Assembly: GCF_029892095.1 (NCBI RefSeq)
Contig: NZ_JARZAE010000004.1
Location: forward strand, 5,084,001 to 5,148,000
Length of the DNA stretch: 64,000 nt
Direction of reading: 5' to 3'
From: Kitasatospora sp. MAP12-44
GTDB lineage: Bacteria > Actinomycetota > Actinomycetes > Streptomycetales > Streptomycetaceae
Shown here: positions 52,846 to 64,000 of the stretch, piece by piece
How the letters are laid out: each line of letters opens with the position of its first letter
Position numbering within the stretch: the first letter of the stretch is position 1
Translations under genes and position numbers: made by a program
The notes under the pieces: model-generated
Database searches by the model: none
The model's input: only the letters and a program-made list of their open reading frames with translations
What the model was told of the DNA's origin: nothing

Positions 52846-55800
52846 GGCGACCGCGACCGACCCGCAGCAGCGTGTGCTGCTGGAGGTCGCGTGGGAGGCG
52901 CTGGAGCGTGCGGGAGTCGACCCCGCCTCGCTGCGCGGTTCCTCGACCGGTGTCTACGCGGGTGTGATGTACAACGACTACGGGTCGCGGCTGGCGAGTG
53001 CTCCGGAGGGCTTCGAGGGGCATCTGCTGACGGGCACGATCGCGAGTGTCCTGTCGGGCCGGGTGTCCTACACGTTCGGTTTCGAGGGGCCGGCGGTGAC
53101 GCTGGACACGGCGTGCTCCTCGTCGCTGGTAGCGGTGCACCTGGCCGCTCAGGCGCTGCGCCAGGGCGAGTGCTCGATGGCACTCGCCGGCGGTGTCACC
53201 GTGATGTCCACGCCGACGACCTTTGTCGAGTTCTCGCGTCAGCGTGGGCTGTCGCCGGACGGGACCTGCAAGTCGTTCGCGGCCTCGGCGGACGGTACGG
53301 GTTGGGGCGAGGGCGCGGGCCTGCTGGTGCTGGAGCGGCTGTCGGACGCTCAGCGGCTCGGGCACAACATCCTTGGTGTGATCCGTGGTTCCGCGGTCAA
53401 CCAGGACGGTGCGAGCAACGGCCTCACCGCCCCCAACGGGCCCTCGCAGGAACGCGTCATCCGCCAGGCCCTCGCCAACGCCGGCCTCGCTCCGCACGAG
53501 GTGGACGCGGTCGAGGCGCACGGCACCGGTACCCGGCTCGGTGACCCGATCGAGGCCAACGCGCTGCTGGCCACCTACGGCCAGGACCGCGAAGAGCCGC
53601 TTCGGCTCGGCTCGTTGAAGTCGAACATCGGTCACACGCAGGCTGCCGCGGGTGTCGGGGGCATCATCAAGATGCTGATGGCGATGCGCAACGGGGAGCT
53701 TCCGGCGACGCTGCACGTGGACGAGCCGACGCCGCACGTCGACTGGTCGACGGGTGCGGTGGAGCTGGTCACCGAGCGTCGGGCGTGGCCGGAGGTGGCG
53801 CGTCCGCGTCGCGCGGGCGTGTCCTCGTTCGGTATCAGTGGTACCAACGCGCACGTGATCCTGGAGCAGGGCCCGGAGCCGGTCGTGGCCGGTGAGCCGG
53901 TGGTGGCGGGGCTTCCGCTGGTGGTCTCGGCGAAGAGCGAGGCGGCCCTGGCGGCGCGGGCCGGCCAGGTGCGTGAGCTGCTGGCTTCGGAGCTCGTCGA
54001 CCCGGCGCGGGTGGCTTCGGCTCTCGCGACCCGGGTCCCGCACCTCCCCTTCCGGGCAGCGGTTTCGGGCGCCGGCCGGGATGAGCTGCTGGCGGGTCTT
54101 GAGGCGCTGGCCTCGGGTGGGTCCGCGGTGAACCTGGTGCAGGGCGCGGTCACGGGCTCGGGCAAGACGGTGTTCGTCTTCCCGGGTCAGGGTTCGCAGT
54201 GGCAGGGCATGGCTCTGGAACTCCTCGACTCCTCCCCGGTGTTCGCCGCCCGGCTGGTGGAGTGTGAGCGGGCGTTGGCGCCGTTCACGGACTGGTCGCT
54301 GCTGGAGGTCCTGCGCGGTGCGGAGGGCGCGCCCGGTTTCGATCGGGTGGAGGTGGTGCAGCCGGCGCTGTGGGCGGTGATGGTGTCCCTGGCCGCGTTG
54401 TGGCGTTCGGTGGGTATCGAGCCGGATGCGGTGATCGGTCACTCGCAGGGTGAGATCGCGGCGGCCGCGGTGTCGGGGGCGCTGTCGCTGGAGGACGCGG
54501 CGAAGGTCGTGGCGCTGCGCAGCCAGGTGCTGGTGAAGCTGGCGGGTACGGGCGGGATGGTCTCGGTGGCCCTGCCGGCCGACGAGGTCCGCGAGCTCAT
54601 CACCCGTTGGGACGGCGCCATCGACATCGCCGCACACAACGGCCCGCGTTCCGTGGTGGTCGCCGGAGGGGTGATCGCTCTTGAGGAGCTGGTCGCCTAC
54701 TGCAAGGACAACAAGATGCGCGCCAAGCGCATCGCGGTCGACTACGCCTCCCATTCCGCGCATGTCGAAAGCCTGCGGGACGAGCTGCTCGACGCCCTGT
54801 CCTCGCTCACCCCGCGCGCCGTCAAGGTGCCCTTCCTCTCCACCGTCACCGGGCAGCCGCTGGACGGCACGGAGCTCGACGGCGCGTACTGGTTCCGCAA
54901 CCTGCGCCAGACCGTCCGTCTTGAGGAGGCCACCCGGACCCTGCTCGACCAGGGACACCGCGTCTTCATCGAGGCCAGCGCCCACCCGGTGCTGACCGTC
55001 GCGCTCCAGGAGACGATCGACGACACGTCGTACGACAGCGCCGTCACCGTGCCCTCGCTCCACCGGAACGAGGGTGGACTCGACGACTTCCTCGCCTCCG
55101 CGGCGCGGGCCCACGTCTCGGGCGCCCCGCTCGACTGGGCTGCCGTGCTCGGCGGACCCGGCGCGGTCGTCGACCTGCCGACCTACCCCTTCCAGCGCCG
55201 GCGCTACTGGCTGGAGGGCCCGGCGCTGTCCGGGGACGCGGGCGGGCTCGGCATGGCCGCCGAGCGGCACCCGCTGATCGGCGCCGCGCTCTGGATGGCC
55301 GACGAGGACAAGCTGGTCCTGAGCAGCAGGATCGCCCTGAACACGCAGCCCTGGCTGGCGGACCACGCCGTGGCCGGCACCGTGCTGCTCCCCGGTACCG
55401 CCTTCGTGGACCTCGCCATCCGGGCGGGTGACCACACGGGCCTCGACCAGCTCGACGAGCTGACCCTCCAGGCACCGCTGGTGCTGGCCGGCCGCGGCGG
55501 AGTGCAGCTCCAAGTCGTGGTCGACGCTCCGGACGAGGAGGGCCGGCGCCCGCTGTCGGTCCACTCCCGCCCGGAGCCCGAGTCCGACGACGCCGCGATC
55601 CACCCGTGGACCCTGCACGCCACCGGCGTCCTGGGTCACGCGGAAGGACCTGCGGGCGTACCGGCCGACACCGCCTGGCCCCCGGCCGGCGCCGAGCCGG
55701 TCGACCTGACGGTGGCCTACGACACGCTCGCCGAGCGGGGCTTCCAGTACGGACCCACCTTCCAGGGCCTGCGGGCGCTGTGGCGCGCCGGCCAGGAGCT

Positions 55801-58800
55801 GTTCGCCGAGGTCGCGCTCCCGAAGGACGTCCCCCCGGGCGAGTTCGGGATCCACCCGGCCCTCCTCGATGCCGCCCTGCACCCGCTGGCGCTCGCGGAG
55901 GACGGCCGCCTGGTGCTGCCGTTCGCCTGGACCGGCGTTCGGCTGCACGCGGTGAACGCCAGCGTGCTGCGGGTACGGATCACCCCGGAAGGCTCGGGTG
56001 CCGCCCTGTCCCTCGCCGACGCGAGCGGTGCGCCGATCGCGTCGGTGCAGACGCTCAGCCTGCGGGCCGTGGACCCCGCCCAGCTGGCCGGCTCGGGCGC
56101 CCCCCGCCAGCCGCTCCTCCAGGTGGAGTGGACGACCGCCCCGGAGGCCGCCCCGGCCGCCGGATGGGCCGTCCTCGACGACTCCGGCCACGGTCTGCCC
56201 GCCCCGCTGGGCACCTCCTCGGACCTCGCCGGCCTGGTCGGAACCCCGTCGCTCGTCGTGGTCCCCTTCTCCGGCGAGGACGGCCCCGGCGCCGTGGCAC
56301 ACCGGGCGCTGCGGCTGGCCCAGGAGTGGCTCGCCGACGAGCGGTTCGCCGACTCGCGCCTGGTCTTCGTGACCCGTGACGCGACCACCGCCCGCACGGA
56401 GGCCGGACTCGGCTCGGCTCCCGTCTGGGGGCTGGTGCGTACCGCCATGGCCGAGAACCCCGGCCGGTTCGGCCTGCTGGACCTGACGGACTGGGACCTC
56501 TCCGAGGCCGAGCTCGGGCGTGCGCTGGCCGTACCGGACGCGCAGGTGAGCCTGCGGGACGGGGCACTGCTCGTGCCGCGGCTGGTCACGTCGCCCACGG
56601 CGGGCGACACCGTGCCCGCCCTCAACCCCGAGGGCACCGTGCTCATCACGGGCGCCACCGGCACCCTGGGCCAGCTGTTCGCCCGCCACCTCGTCGCCGA
56701 ACACGGCGTACGGCACCTGCTGCTGGCGAGCCGCCGCGGCCGGGACGCGGCGGGCATGCTGGAGCTGGAGGCCGAACTCACGGCTCACGGAGCCGATGTG
56801 TCCGTGGTCGCCTGTGACACGGCCGACCGCGTAGCGGTCGCCGCGATGCTGGGCGCGATCCCCTCGGAGCACCCGCTCACCGCGGTCCTGCACACCGCCG
56901 GCGTCCTCGACGACGGCACGCTGCACGCCCTCACGGCCGAGCAGCTCGACACCGTACTGCGTCCCAAGGTCGATGCCGCCCGGCACCTGCACGAGCTGAC
57001 GGCCGGCCTGGAGCTGGACGCGTTCGTCCTGTTCTCCTCACTGGCCGGTACGGTCGGCACCCCGGGACAGGCCAACTACGCTGCGGCCAACACCTATCTG
57101 GACGCCCTGGCGCAGCACCGCCAGGCCCTGGGCCTGCCCGGTACGTCGCTGGCCTGGGGCCTGTGGGCCGAGGGCAGCGGGATGACCGGCCACCTGACCG
57201 GCGCCGACCTCGCCCGGATGTCCCGGGCCGGCATCGCCCCGATCGGCAGCGAGCAGGGGCTGGCGCTGTTCGACGCGGCCCTCGCGACCCGTCGGCCGGT
57301 GCTCGTTCCGGCGCTGCTGGACTACACCGGACTGCGGGCGCAGAGCGCGGACGGCACGCTGCCCGCGCTCTTCCACGGCCTGGTGCGTCCGGCACGGCGC
57401 GCCGCCGTCGGCGAGCAGGCGGGCGGGAACTCCCTCCAGGAACGCCTGGCGCCGCTGGCCCTCCAGGACCAGGAGCGCGCGCTGCTTGAACTGGTCCGCG
57501 GCCTGGTGGCCTCCGTGCTGGGGCACACCGACGCCGACCAGGTCGCGCCCGACCGGGCCTTCAACGAGCTGGGCTTCGACTCGCTCAAGGCAGTGGAGCT
57601 GCGCAACCGGCTGAACGCGGCCGCAGGTCTGAAGCTGCCCGCGACGCTGGTGTTCGACTACCCGAGCACGGCCGAGCTGGCCGGCTTCCTGCGGACCGAA
57701 CTGCTCGGCTCGGCCGCCGCGGTGGCCGAGGCCGAACCGGTCGTCGGTGCCTGCGACGAGCCGATCGCGATCGTCGCGATGGCCTGCCGCTACCCGGGCG
57801 AGGTCAGCTCCCCGGAGGAGCTGTGGGCGCTGCTGTCCGACGAGCGGGACGCCATCGGCCCGTTCCCGGACGACCGCGGCTGGGACCTGGACGGCCTGTA
57901 CGACACGGACCCCGACCACGCGGGCACCTCGTACACCCGGCATGGCGGATTCCTCTACGAGGCCCCGCAGTTCGACCCCGAGCTCTTCAGGGTGAGCGCA
58001 CGGGAGGCCACCGCCATCGACCCGCAGCAGCGCCTGCTGCTGGAAATCTGCTGGGAGGCCTTCGAGCGCGCGGGCATCGACCCGACCTCTCTCAAGGGCA
58101 GCCAGACCGGTGTGTTCGCCGGTGTCATGGCCAACGACTACGCGGCACGTCTGAAGGACGCCCCCGAGGCCTTGGAGGGCTATCTGTCGGTCGGCAGCAC
58201 GGTCAGTGTCGCCTCCGGCCGCGTCGCCTACACCTTCGGCCTGCAGGGACCGGCGATCACCGTCGACACCGCGTGCTCCTCCTCGCTCGTCTCCATCCAC
58301 CTCGCCGCCCAGGCGCTGCGGAACGGCGAATGCGGGCTGGCCCTGGCCGGTGGTGTGACCGTGCTGGCCGCGCCCACCCTGTTCGTGGAGTTCAGCCGGC
58401 AGCGCGGCCTGGCACCGGACGGCCGGTGCAAGTCCTTCTCCGCGCGGGCGGACGGCGCGGCCTGGGCCGAAGGCGCCGGAATCCTCCTGCTGGAGCGGCT
58501 CTCCGACGCCCAGCGCAACGGCCGCCGGATCCTCGGCGTGATCCGCGGAACCGCCGTCAACCAGGACGGTGCGAGCAACGGCCTCACCGCCCCCAACGGC
58601 CCCGCCCAGGAGCGGGTGATCCGCCAAGCCCTGACCAACGCGGGCCTGACCACCGCGGACGTGGACGCGCTGGAGGCCCACGGCACCGGCACCACGCTGG
58701 GCGACCCGATCGAGGCCCGGGCCGTCCTCGCCACCTACGGGCAGGAGCGCCCGTCCCCCCTCCTGATGGGCTCCCTGAAGTCCAACATCGGACACTCCCA

Positions 58801-61800
58801 GGCCGCCGCCGGTGTGGCCGGCGTCATCAAGATGGTCATGGCGATGCAGCACGGGGTGCTCCCCAAGAGCCTGCACATCGACGAGCCCAGCCCGCACGTG
58901 GACTGGTCCGCCGGCGAGGTGGAACTGCTCACCGAGGCGGTGCCGTGGCCCGAGTCCGAGCGGCCGCGCCGGGCAGGCGTGTCCTCCTTCGGCATCAGCG
59001 GTACCAATGCCCACGTCATCGTGGAGCAGCCGCCGGCCGAGGGGACGGTCCAGCCGGCCGAGCCGATGCCGGTCGTGCCGCTGCTGCTGTCCGCGCACAA
59101 CGACGCGGCCCTGCTGGCGCAGGCCGACCAGCTGGGCGCGGCCCTCGCCGGCACCGGGCAGCGGGAGCTGGCATCGACGGGCCAGGCCCTGGCCGTCGGA
59201 CGGGCCGAACTGCCGCACCGCGCCGTGGTGGTGGCCTCCACCGCCACCGAAGCGGTCGACGGATTCGCGGCACTGACCGTGCGGGGTACACCCGTGGACG
59301 GCCGTACGGCCTTCCTCTTCACCGGTCAGGGCAGCCAGCGGCTCGGCATGGGCCGGGAGCTGTACACCGCCTACCCCGCCTACGCCGAGGCCCTGGACGC
59401 CGTCTGCGCGGAGCTCGACCCCTGGCTGGAAACGCGGCTGCTCGACGTCCTCTTCGGTGCGGACCCGGCGCTGCTGGACCAGACCGGCTTCACGCAGCCC
59501 GCTCTCTTCGCCACCGAGGTCGCGCTCTTCCGGCTCCTCGAAAGCTGGGGCGTACGGCCGGACTTCCTCGCGGGCCACTCCATCGGTGAGCTGGCCGCCG
59601 CGCACGTCGCCGGCGTCCTCTCGCTGGCGGACGCGGCGCAGCTCGTCGCGGCCCGCGGCCGGCTGATGCAGGCGCTGCCCGGCGGCGGCGCGATGCTCGC
59701 CGTGCAGGCCGAGGAGCGGGAGGTGCTGCCGCTGCTCGCCGGACGGGAGGAGCTGCTGGGCATCGCCGCCGTCAACGGCCCCACCTCCGTGGTGCTCTCG
59801 GGCGACGCGGAAGCCGTCGAGGCCATCGGAGCCGAACTCTCCGCCCAGGGACGCAAGACCAAGCAACTGCGAGTCAGCCACGCCTTCCACTCCCCGCACA
59901 TGGACGCGATGCTGGACGAATTCCAGATTGTCGCGAAGGGGCTCACGTTCGCCGCGCCCAGCATCCCGATCGTCTCCACCCTGACCGGGCAGCTGGTCGG
60001 CGCCGAGGAACTGACCACGCCCGAGTACTGGGCCCAGCACGTCCGCCAGCCGGTGCGCTTCCTGGACGCGGCACGCGCCCTGGAAGCCGAAGGCGTACGG
60101 ACCTTCCTGGAGCTCGGCCCGGACGGCGTGCTCAGCGCGATGGGGCAGGACTTCCTCGACGCGGGATCGGTCCTGGTCCCGGTGCTGCGCGGCGGGCGCC
60201 CCGAGCCGCACACCGCCGTCACCGCCCTGGCCCACGCCCATGTACGGGGCGTGCCGGTGGACTGGCGCGCCCTGTTCGGCGAGAACGCCGGACCGGCCGC
60301 GGACCTGCCGACCTACCCCTTCCAGCGCCAGCGCTACTGGCTCACGGAGGGGCCCGGCGGCGACGTCACCTCAGCCGGACTCGACTCCGCACGGCACCCG
60401 CTGCTCGGGGCCGCGGTTGTGCTCGCCGACTCGGACGGTGTCCTGTTCACCGGCCGGATCTCGGCCCGCAGCCACTCCTGGTTCGCCGACCATGCCGTCG
60501 CCGGCACCCTGCTGGTCCCGGGCACGGCCCTGGTGGAGCTCGCGCTCCACGCGGGCGCCGCACTCGGCTGCGCGCGGCTGGAGGAACTCGCCCTCGAGGC
60601 ACCCCTGGTCCTTCCCGACGAGGGTGCGCTCCAGCTCCAGATCACCGTCGGCGGCCCCGACGGAGAAGGCCGCAGGCCCGTCGCCGTCCACTCGCGCGGG
60701 GGCCAGGAAGGCGACGTCTGGAACCGGCACGCCACCGGAACCGTGGTGGCCGCCGTTCCCGGCGGCCCCGAACCCGACCTCGCGTCCTGGCCTCCGGCCG
60801 ACGCCGAATCCCTGCCGGTCGAGGACCTGTACGACCGCCTCGCCGACCGGGGCTACGGCTACGGCCCCGCCTTCCAGGGCCTCCAGGCGGCATGGCGCTC
60901 GGGCGAGGACCTCTACGCCGAGGTACGGCTGTCCGTCGACCCTGAGGGATTCGCCCTGCACCCGGCACTGTTCGACGCCGCGCTGCACGCACTGCTCCTG
61001 GAGGAGTCGGCCGAACTGCGGCTGCCCTTCTCCTTCGGCGGCGTCCAGCTGACCGGGTCCCGGACCGGCACCCTGCGGGTCAAGCTGTCGGCCGGCCCGG
61101 ACGGAACGGTCGCGGTCAGCATCGCCGACGAGACGGGCGCGCCGGTCGCCTCCGTCGACTCGCTCGCCCTGCGGGCCCTGCCGTCGGGCGCGCTGTCCCG
61201 CCCCTCCGACCAGCACATGTACGCGGTGGAGCGGGCCGGTGTGGAACTCCCCACCGGTGGCGACCCGACCATCGTGGTCCTCGGCGAGGCCGACCTCGGA
61301 CTCGCCGCCGAGCACCACGCCGACCTGGCCGACCTGGCCGCCTCGCTGGCGGGTGGCGCGGCCGCACCCGACGTGGTCGTCCTTCCGGTACGCCCGGCCA
61401 CCGCGCAGGAGACCGGCCGGGTCACGGAGGAGGTGCTGGCGGTACTGCGGCAGTGGCTCGCCACCGACGTTCCGGCCGGAGTGCGGCTCGCCGTGGTCAG
61501 CACCGGGGAACTGGCGCACAGCGCACTCTCCGGGCTGATGCGGACCGCCGAGTCGGAGCACCCGGGACTTTTCCAGCACGTGATCACGGACGGCCTGCCG
61601 GCCGGCCGCGAGCTGCTTGCCGCGGCCCTGGCCGATTCCCGACCGCAGCTCGAACTGCACGAGGGACAGGCCTATGTGACCCGGCTCGCCAAGGTCCCGT
61701 TCCCGGTCCGGACCCCGGATGTCGACGACGCGTTCGACCCGGAGCGTACGGTGCTGATCACCGGTGGCACGGGCGCACTCGGCGCCCAGGTCGCCCGGCA

Positions 61801-63019
61801 CCTGGTGACCGGCCGCGGCGCCCGCCGCCTGCTGCTCACCAGTCGGCGAGGCGGGGCGGAGGACCTTGTCGCCGAACTGACGGCGCTGGGCGCGGACGTA
61901 CGCGTCGCGGCATGCGACGCGGCCGACCGCGACGCGCTGGCCGGGCTGCTCGCCTCGATCCCGGACGAGCACCCGCTCACCGCGGTCGTGCACGCGGCCG
62001 GAGTCGTCGAGGACGCCACGCTGGAGGCCATCAGCCCGGAGAGCCTCTCCCGGGTCCTGCGGCCGAAGGTGGAAGCCGCCTGGAACCTGCACGAGCTGAC
62101 CGCCGGACTGGAGCTGACGGACTTCGTCCTCTTCTCTTCCGTCGCCGGCCTGGTGGGCAACGCCGGACAGGCCAACTACGCCGCCGGCAACACCTTCCTG
62201 GACGCGCTCGCCGAACACCGGCGCGCCGAGGGCCTGCCCGCCGTGTCCCTCGCTTGGGGTATGTGGCAGGACGGCATGGCGAGCGACCTCGACCCTGCCG
62301 ACCGGGCCAGGCTCGCCCGCAACGGGATCCTGCCGATGCCGACCGACCGGGCACTCGCGGCCCTCGACGCGGTCCTGGGCGGGGCGGGGATCCGACCGGT
62401 GCTCGCGCCGGTGGCACTCGACCTCGCGGTCCTGCGCAGCCTCGGGGAGGCACTGCCCGAGCTGTACCGGGGCCTGGTGCGCACCGAGCGCCGAGCCGGC
62501 CGGCGTACCTCCGCTCCGGCGCAGATCCCGCTGGCGCAGCGGCTCACGGGCCTGGACGTGGAAGAGCAGCAGCAGGTGCTGCTCAACGCTGTCAGGGAAC
62601 AGATCGGCATCGTCCTGGCCCACCCGGCCCCGCAGACGATCGACGTCCAGCGCGGACTGCTGGAGATGGGCTTCGACTCCCTCACCGCGGTCGAACTGCG
62701 CAACGGGCTGAACGCCCTCACCGGACTGCGGTTGCCCAGCACGCTCGTCTTCAACCACCCGACCGCCCAAGCCGTCGCCGAATACCTGCGGGGCGAGCTG
62801 GTCGGCGAAGTGGCAGACCCGGTCCAGGCAGCCCTGGACGCACTTGAGGCCGCGCTCTCGGCCGCCGGCCCGTCGGACGGCGACGGACCGGCAGGAACGT
62901 ACGCCGCGCGACTGCGCGGCCTGCTTCGGACGGTGGACGGCGGCCCCGACGGCGCCGACCTCGACCTGGCAACGGACGACGAACTCTTCGCAGCACTTGA
63001 CAACGAACTCGGCAGGTAG
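51536..63019 (+). CDS. Modular type I PKS, C-terminal part: end of module 1, modules 2 and 3
   Basis: The real coding sequence in this frame begins near 51683; the GTG at 51536 is only the first formal start. Rest of module 1: KR with [10 protein letters not shown] (B-type), FSSIAG and NYAAANTF, then ACP (GFDSLTG). Module 2: KS (Cys at 53114), AT with GHSQGE and YASH (54743-54754, methylmalonyl type), active DH (His 55364, [10 protein letters not shown]), B-type KR (LDD) and ACP (Ser 57581). Module 3: KS (Cys 58274), AT with HAFH (59879-59890, malonyl), active DH (His 60491), KR (VED, B-type Asp kept) and ACP (Ser 62678). The last 68 or so residues are a helical docking domain ending [13 protein letters not shown]. 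No ER or thioesterase. Expected chain after module 3: a 4-methylocta-2,4,6-trienoyl thioester. Confidence 0.88.
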   Translation: MRGTCCWCRVVVVGLRGLPSSWRSWRSWVRGLGWRRVTCRTSTRWRVCLLAEVAVERPLTAVVHTAGVLDDVTVASLSAGQLERVMRPKVDAAWNLHRLTASLGLASFVMFSSIAGLMGNAGQANYAAANTFLDALAQHRRAQDLPATSLAWSLWDSADGMAGTLADADVARWKRSGIVPLTPELGLELFDAALASAEPLLVPAELDLGALRARAEENALPELFTGLVRVRRRQAAGAARGADSSWVQRLRALAAQERAKAVLQTVKETVGLVLGRGANADIDPAKAFLTTGFDSLTGVELRNRLNSVTGLRLPTTLVFDHPSPQAVADFLLDRLDATGTAVVPSVAAHAPGLDEPIAVVGMACRYPGGVSSPEDLWRLVAQGRDAIDEFPSDRGWDVEGLYDPDPEKIGKSYTRKGGFLYQAAEFDAEFFGLSPREATATDPQQRVLLEVAWEALERAGVDPASLRGSSTGVYAGVMYNDYGSRLASAPEGFEGHLLTGTIASVLSGRVSYTFGFEGPAVTLDTACSSSLVAVHLAAQALRQGECSMALAGGVTVMSTPTTFVEFSRQRGLSPDGTCKSFAASADGTGWGEGAGLLVLERLSDAQRLGHNILGVIRGSAVNQDGASNGLTAPNGPSQERVIRQALANAGLAPHEVDAVEAHGTGTRLGDPIEANALLATYGQDREEPLRLGSLKSNIGHTQAAAGVGGIIKMLMAMRNGELPATLHVDEPTPHVDWSTGAVELVTERRAWPEVARPRRAGVSSFGISGTNAHVILEQGPEPVVAGEPVVAGLPLVVSAKSEAALAARAGQVRELLASELVDPARVASALATRVPHLPFRAAVSGAGRDELLAGLEALASGGSAVNLVQGAVTGSGKTVFVFPGQGSQWQGMALELLDSSPVFAARLVECERALAPFTDWSLLEVLRGAEGAPGFDRVEVVQPALWAVMVSLAALWRSVGIEPDAVIGHSQGEIAAAAVSGALSLEDAAKVVALRSQVLVKLAGTGGMVSVALPADEVRELITRWDGAIDIAAHNGPRSVVVAGGVIALEELVAYCKDNKMRAKRIAVDYASHSAHVESLRDELLDALSSLTPRAVKVPFLSTVTGQPLDGTELDGAYWFRNLRQTVRLEEATRTLLDQGHRVFIEASAHPVLTVALQETIDDTSYDSAVTVPSLHRNEGGLDDFLASAARAHVSGAPLDWAAVLGGPGAVVDLPTYPFQRRRYWLEGPALSGDAGGLGMAAERHPLIGAALWMADEDKLVLSSRIALNTQPWLADHAVAGTVLLPGTAFVDLAIRAGDHTGLDQLDELTLQAPLVLAGRGGVQLQVVVDAPDEEGRRPLSVHSRPEPESDDAAIHPWTLHATGVLGHAEGPAGVPADTAWPPAGAEPVDLTVAYDTLAERGFQYGPTFQGLRALWRAGQELFAEVALPKDVPPGEFGIHPALLDAALHPLALAEDGRLVLPFAWTGVRLHAVNASVLRVRITPEGSGAALSLADASGAPIASVQTLSLRAVDPAQLAGSGAPRQPLLQVEWTTAPEAAPAAGWAVLDDSGHGLPAPLGTSSDLAGLVGTPSLVVVPFSGEDGPGAVAHRALRLAQEWLADERFADSRLVFVTRDATTARTEAGLGSAPVWGLVRTAMAENPGRFGLLDLTDWDLSEAELGRALAVPDAQVSLRDGALLVPRLVTSPTAGDTVPALNPEGTVLITGATGTLGQLFARHLVAEHGVRHLLLASRRGRDAAGMLELEAELTAHGADVSVVACDTADRVAVAAMLGAIPSEHPLTAVLHTAGVLDDGTLHALTAEQLDTVLRPKVDAARHLHELTAGLELDAFVLFSSLAGTVGTPGQANYAAANTYLDALAQHRQALGLPGTSLAWGLWAEGSGMTGHLTGADLARMSRAGIAPIGSEQGLALFDAALATRRPVLVPALLDYTGLRAQSADGTLPALFHGLVRPARRAAVGEQAGGNSLQERLAPLALQDQERALLELVRGLVASVLGHTDADQVAPDRAFNELGFDSLKAVELRNRLNAAAGLKLPATLVFDYPSTAELAGFLRTELLGSAAAVAEAEPVVGACDEPIAIVAMACRYPGEVSSPEELWALLSDERDAIGPFPDDRGWDLDGLYDTDPDHAGTSYTRHGGFLYEAPQFDPELFRVSAREATAIDPQQRLLLEICWEAFERAGIDPTSLKGSQTGVFAGVMANDYAARLKDAPEALEGYLSVGSTVSVASGRVAYTFGLQGPAITVDTACSSSLVSIHLAAQALRNGECGLALAGGVTVLAAPTLFVEFSRQRGLAPDGRCKSFSARADGAAWAEGAGILLLERLSDAQRNGRRILGVIRGTAVNQDGASNGLTAPNGPAQERVIRQALTNAGLTTADVDALEAHGTGTTLGDPIEARAVLATYGQERPSPLLMGSLKSNIGHSQAAAGVAGVIKMVMAMQHGVLPKSLHIDEPSPHVDWSAGEVELLTEAVPWPESERPRRAGVSSFGISGTNAHVIVEQPPAEGTVQPAEPMPVVPLLLSAHNDAALLAQADQLGAALAGTGQRELASTGQALAVGRAELPHRAVVVASTATEAVDGFAALTVRGTPVDGRTAFLFTGQGSQRLGMGRELYTAYPAYAEALDAVCAELDPWLETRLLDVLFGADPALLDQTGFTQPALFATEVALFRLLESWGVRPDFLAGHSIGELAAAHVAGVLSLADAAQLVAARGRLMQALPGGGAMLAVQAEEREVLPLLAGREELLGIAAVNGPTSVVLSGDAEAVEAIGAELSAQGRKTKQLRVSHAFHSPHMDAMLDEFQIVAKGLTFAAPSIPIVSTLTGQLVGAEELTTPEYWAQHVRQPVRFLDAARALEAEGVRTFLELGPDGVLSAMGQDFLDAGSVLVPVLRGGRPEPHTAVTALAHAHVRGVPVDWRALFGENAGPAADLPTYPFQRQRYWLTEGPGGDVTSAGLDSARHPLLGAAVVLADSDGVLFTGRISARSHSWFADHAVAGTLLVPGTALVELALHAGAALGCARLEELALEAPLVLPDEGALQLQITVGGPDGEGRRPVAVHSRGGQEGDVWNRHATGTVVAAVPGGPEPDLASWPPADAESLPVEDLYDRLADRGYGYGPAFQGLQAAWRSGEDLYAEVRLSVDPEGFALHPALFDAALHALLLEESAELRLPFSFGGVQLTGSRTGTLRVKLSAGPDGTVAVSIADETGAPVASVDSLALRALPSGALSRPSDQHMYAVERAGVELPTGGDPTIVVLGEADLGLAAEHHADLADLAASLAGGAAAPDVVVLPVRPATAQETGRVTEEVLAVLRQWLATDVPAGVRLAVVSTGELAHSALSGLMRTAESEHPGLFQHVITDGLPAGRELLAAALADSRPQLELHEGQAYVTRLAKVPFPVRTPDVDDAFDPERTVLITGGTGALGAQVARHLVTGRGARRLLLTSRRGGAEDLVAELTALGADVRVAACDAADRDALAGLLASIPDEHPLTAVVHAAGVVEDATLEAISPESLSRVLRPKVEAAWNLHELTAGLELTDFVLFSSVAGLVGNAGQANYAAGNTFLDALAEHRRAEGLPAVSLAWGMWQDGMASDLDPADRARLARNGILPMPTDRALAALDAVLGGAGIRPVLAPVALDLAVLRSLGEALPELYRGLVRTERRAGRRTSAPAQIPLAQRLTGLDVEEQQQVLLNAVREQIGIVLAHPAPQTIDVQRGLLEMGFDSLTAVELRNGLNALTGLRLPSTLVFNHPTAQAVAEYLRGELVGEVADPVQAALDALEAALSAAGPSDGDGPAGTYAARLRGLLRTVDGGPDGADLDLATDDELFAALDNELGR
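51675..51682 (+). other. Frameshifting 4-bp tandem duplication (TCTG twice)
   Basis: Within the module 1 KR the sequence reads GGTCTGTCTGCTGGCC. A single TCTG gives Gly-Leu-Leu-Ala, in register with homologous KRs, including module 3 here ([21 protein letters not shown] against [21 protein letters not shown]). The extra four bases shift the frame by +1. Confidence 0.85.
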
Positions 63020-63021
63020 AC

Positions 63022-64000
63022 ATGGACAACGAGCAGAAACTTCGCGACTACCTCAAGCGGGCAACGGTCGACCTGCGGGAGAGCCGTCAGCGTGTGCAGC
63101 ATCTGGAGGAGCGCGACCATGAGCCGATCGCGATCGTGGGCATGGCCTGCCGGCTCCCGGGCGGTGTCGCCTCCCCGGATGACCTGTGGGAGCTGCTGGG
63201 CGCCGGACGTGACGCGGTCGGTCCCTTCCCGGAGGGCCGCGGCTGGGACCTGGAAAACCTGTACCACCCGGACCCCGACCACCTCGGGACCTCGTACACC
63301 CGCGAAGGCGGCTTCCTGTACGAGGCGGACCGGTTCGATGCCGAGCTCTTCGGCATCGGTCCGCGCGAGGCCGCGGCGATGGATCCCCAGCAGCGGTTGC
63401 TGCTGGAGACGGGTTGGGAGGCTTTCGAGCACGCGGGCATCGCCCCGACCGCGCTGAAGGGCACCCGTACCGGGGTGTACATGGGCGTCATGTACGACGA
63501 CTACGGCTCCCGGAAGCCCAACGCGCCCGAGGACTTCGAGGGCTACCTGCTGACCGGGAGCGCGGGCAGCGTCGCGTCGGGTCGGCTGGCCTATACCTTC
63601 GGGTTGGAGGGGCCGGCGGTGACGGTCGACACCGCGTGTTCGTCCTCGCTCGTCGCGCTTCATCTTGCGGTCCAGTCGCTGCGTCAGGGCGAGTGTGCGA
63701 TGGCGCTTGCCGGTGGTGTGACGGTGATGGCGACACCGGGCACGTTCGTGGAGTTCTCCCGGCAGCGCGGGCTGTCGCCGGACGGGCGTTGCAAGGCGTT
63801 CTCCTCGTCGGCGGATGGCACGGGCTGGGCCGAGGGCGTGGGCGTGCTGGTGCTGGAGCGGCTGTCGGACGCGGAGCGCAGCGGGCATCGGGTGCTGGCG
63901 GTGGTTCGTGGTTCCGCGGTGAACCAGGACGGTGCGAGCAGCCAGCTGACCGCGCCGAACGGGCCTTCGCAAGAGCGGGTCATTCGGGCCGCGTTGGCCA
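63022..64000 (+). CDS. Next modular PKS, N-terminal docking domain and KS (runs off window)
   Basis: ATG 63022 lies two bases after the previous stop. It opens with a class 1-type N-terminal docking coiled coil ([32 protein letters not shown]), which should receive the chain from the C-terminal docking domain of the preceding protein. A normal extending KS follows: [49 protein letters not shown], and Cys (63637-63639) in [13 protein letters not shown]. The frame is still open at the window end, within the KS after [11 protein letters not shown]. At least one further extension module is therefore present, so the product is longer than a triene. Confidence 0.92.
   Translation, partial: MDNEQKLRDYLKRATVDLRESRQRVQHLEERDHEPIAIVGMACRLPGGVASPDDLWELLGAGRDAVGPFPEGRGWDLENLYHPDPDHLGTSYTREGGFLYEADRFDAELFGIGPREAAAMDPQQRLLLETGWEAFEHAGIAPTALKGTRTGVYMGVMYDDYGSRKPNAPEDFEGYLLTGSAGSVASGRLAYTFGLEGPAVTVDTACSSSLVALHLAVQSLRQGECAMALAGGVTVMATPGTFVEFSRQRGLSPDGRCKAFSSSADGTGWAEGVGVLVLERLSDAERSGHRVLAVVRGSAVNQDGASSQLTAPNGPSQERVIRAALA

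Overview
The window is very GC-rich DNA with GTG/TTG starts, tight ATGA overlaps, mycothiol metabolism (mca), a DrrAB-type transporter and large modular polyketide synthases (PKSs). Together these point to a Streptomyces/Kitasatospora-type actinomycete. All positions and motifs were read by eye; no database search was run.

Region 1 (1-11.7 kb) looks like conserved chromosome. It holds the 3' end of a cystathionine beta-synthase gene, a small acidic protein, a Tat-type L,D-transpeptidase lipoprotein, msrA and a cystathionine gamma-synthase/lyase. These are followed by a KSIII-like protein with Ser in place of the active-site Cys, threonine dehydratase, a DrrAB-like ABC exporter behind a perfect 16-bp operator-like palindrome, greA, a one-TM protein, mca and a small membrane protein.

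Region 2 (11.7-30.2 kb) is a compact accessory cluster that I cannot match to a known pathway. The minus-strand genes encode a GH3-family adenylating enzyme, an alpha/beta hydrolase with a Cys nucleophile, an enolase-superfamily enzyme, a ThDP enzyme, an FAH-fold protein and a PapA/condensation-type acyltransferase. Most of them are joined by 4-8 nt overlaps. An aldo/keto reductase, a CHMI-like tautomerase, an SDR lacking YxxxK, an MFS exporter and an ArsR regulator flank this core. On the plus strand sits a single-module PKS (KS-AT-degenerate DH-ACP), followed by a TetR regulator behind an AT-rich inverted repeat. This is the best candidate for an undescribed system.

Region 3 (30.3-39.6 kb) holds a two-component system divergent from a MacB-type ABC transporter, an Lrp regulator divergent from a PLP decarboxylase, and a class I lysyl-tRNA synthetase.

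Region 4 (39.9-64 kb) is a second, more interpretable biosynthetic cluster. A three-gene cassette (adenylating ligase, 5-aminolevulinate synthase, acyl-CoA ligase) has the composition of the pathway for the C5N unit (2-amino-3-hydroxycyclopent-2-enone) found on manumycin-type and related polyenes. It is followed by a modular PKS with a KSQ loading module and three KS-AT-DH-KR-ACP modules, and by the start of the next PKS gene, which runs off the window. Predicted chemistry: acetyl starter, then malonyl, methylmalonyl and malonyl extension, each reduced to an alkene. This gives a methyl-branched triene that is passed on for further extension and, by inference, eventual capping with C5N. The first PKS gene carries a 4-bp tandem duplication (TCTG twice, 51675-51682) that breaks the reading frame inside the module 1 ketoreductase: either an assembly error or a lesion that silences the cluster.
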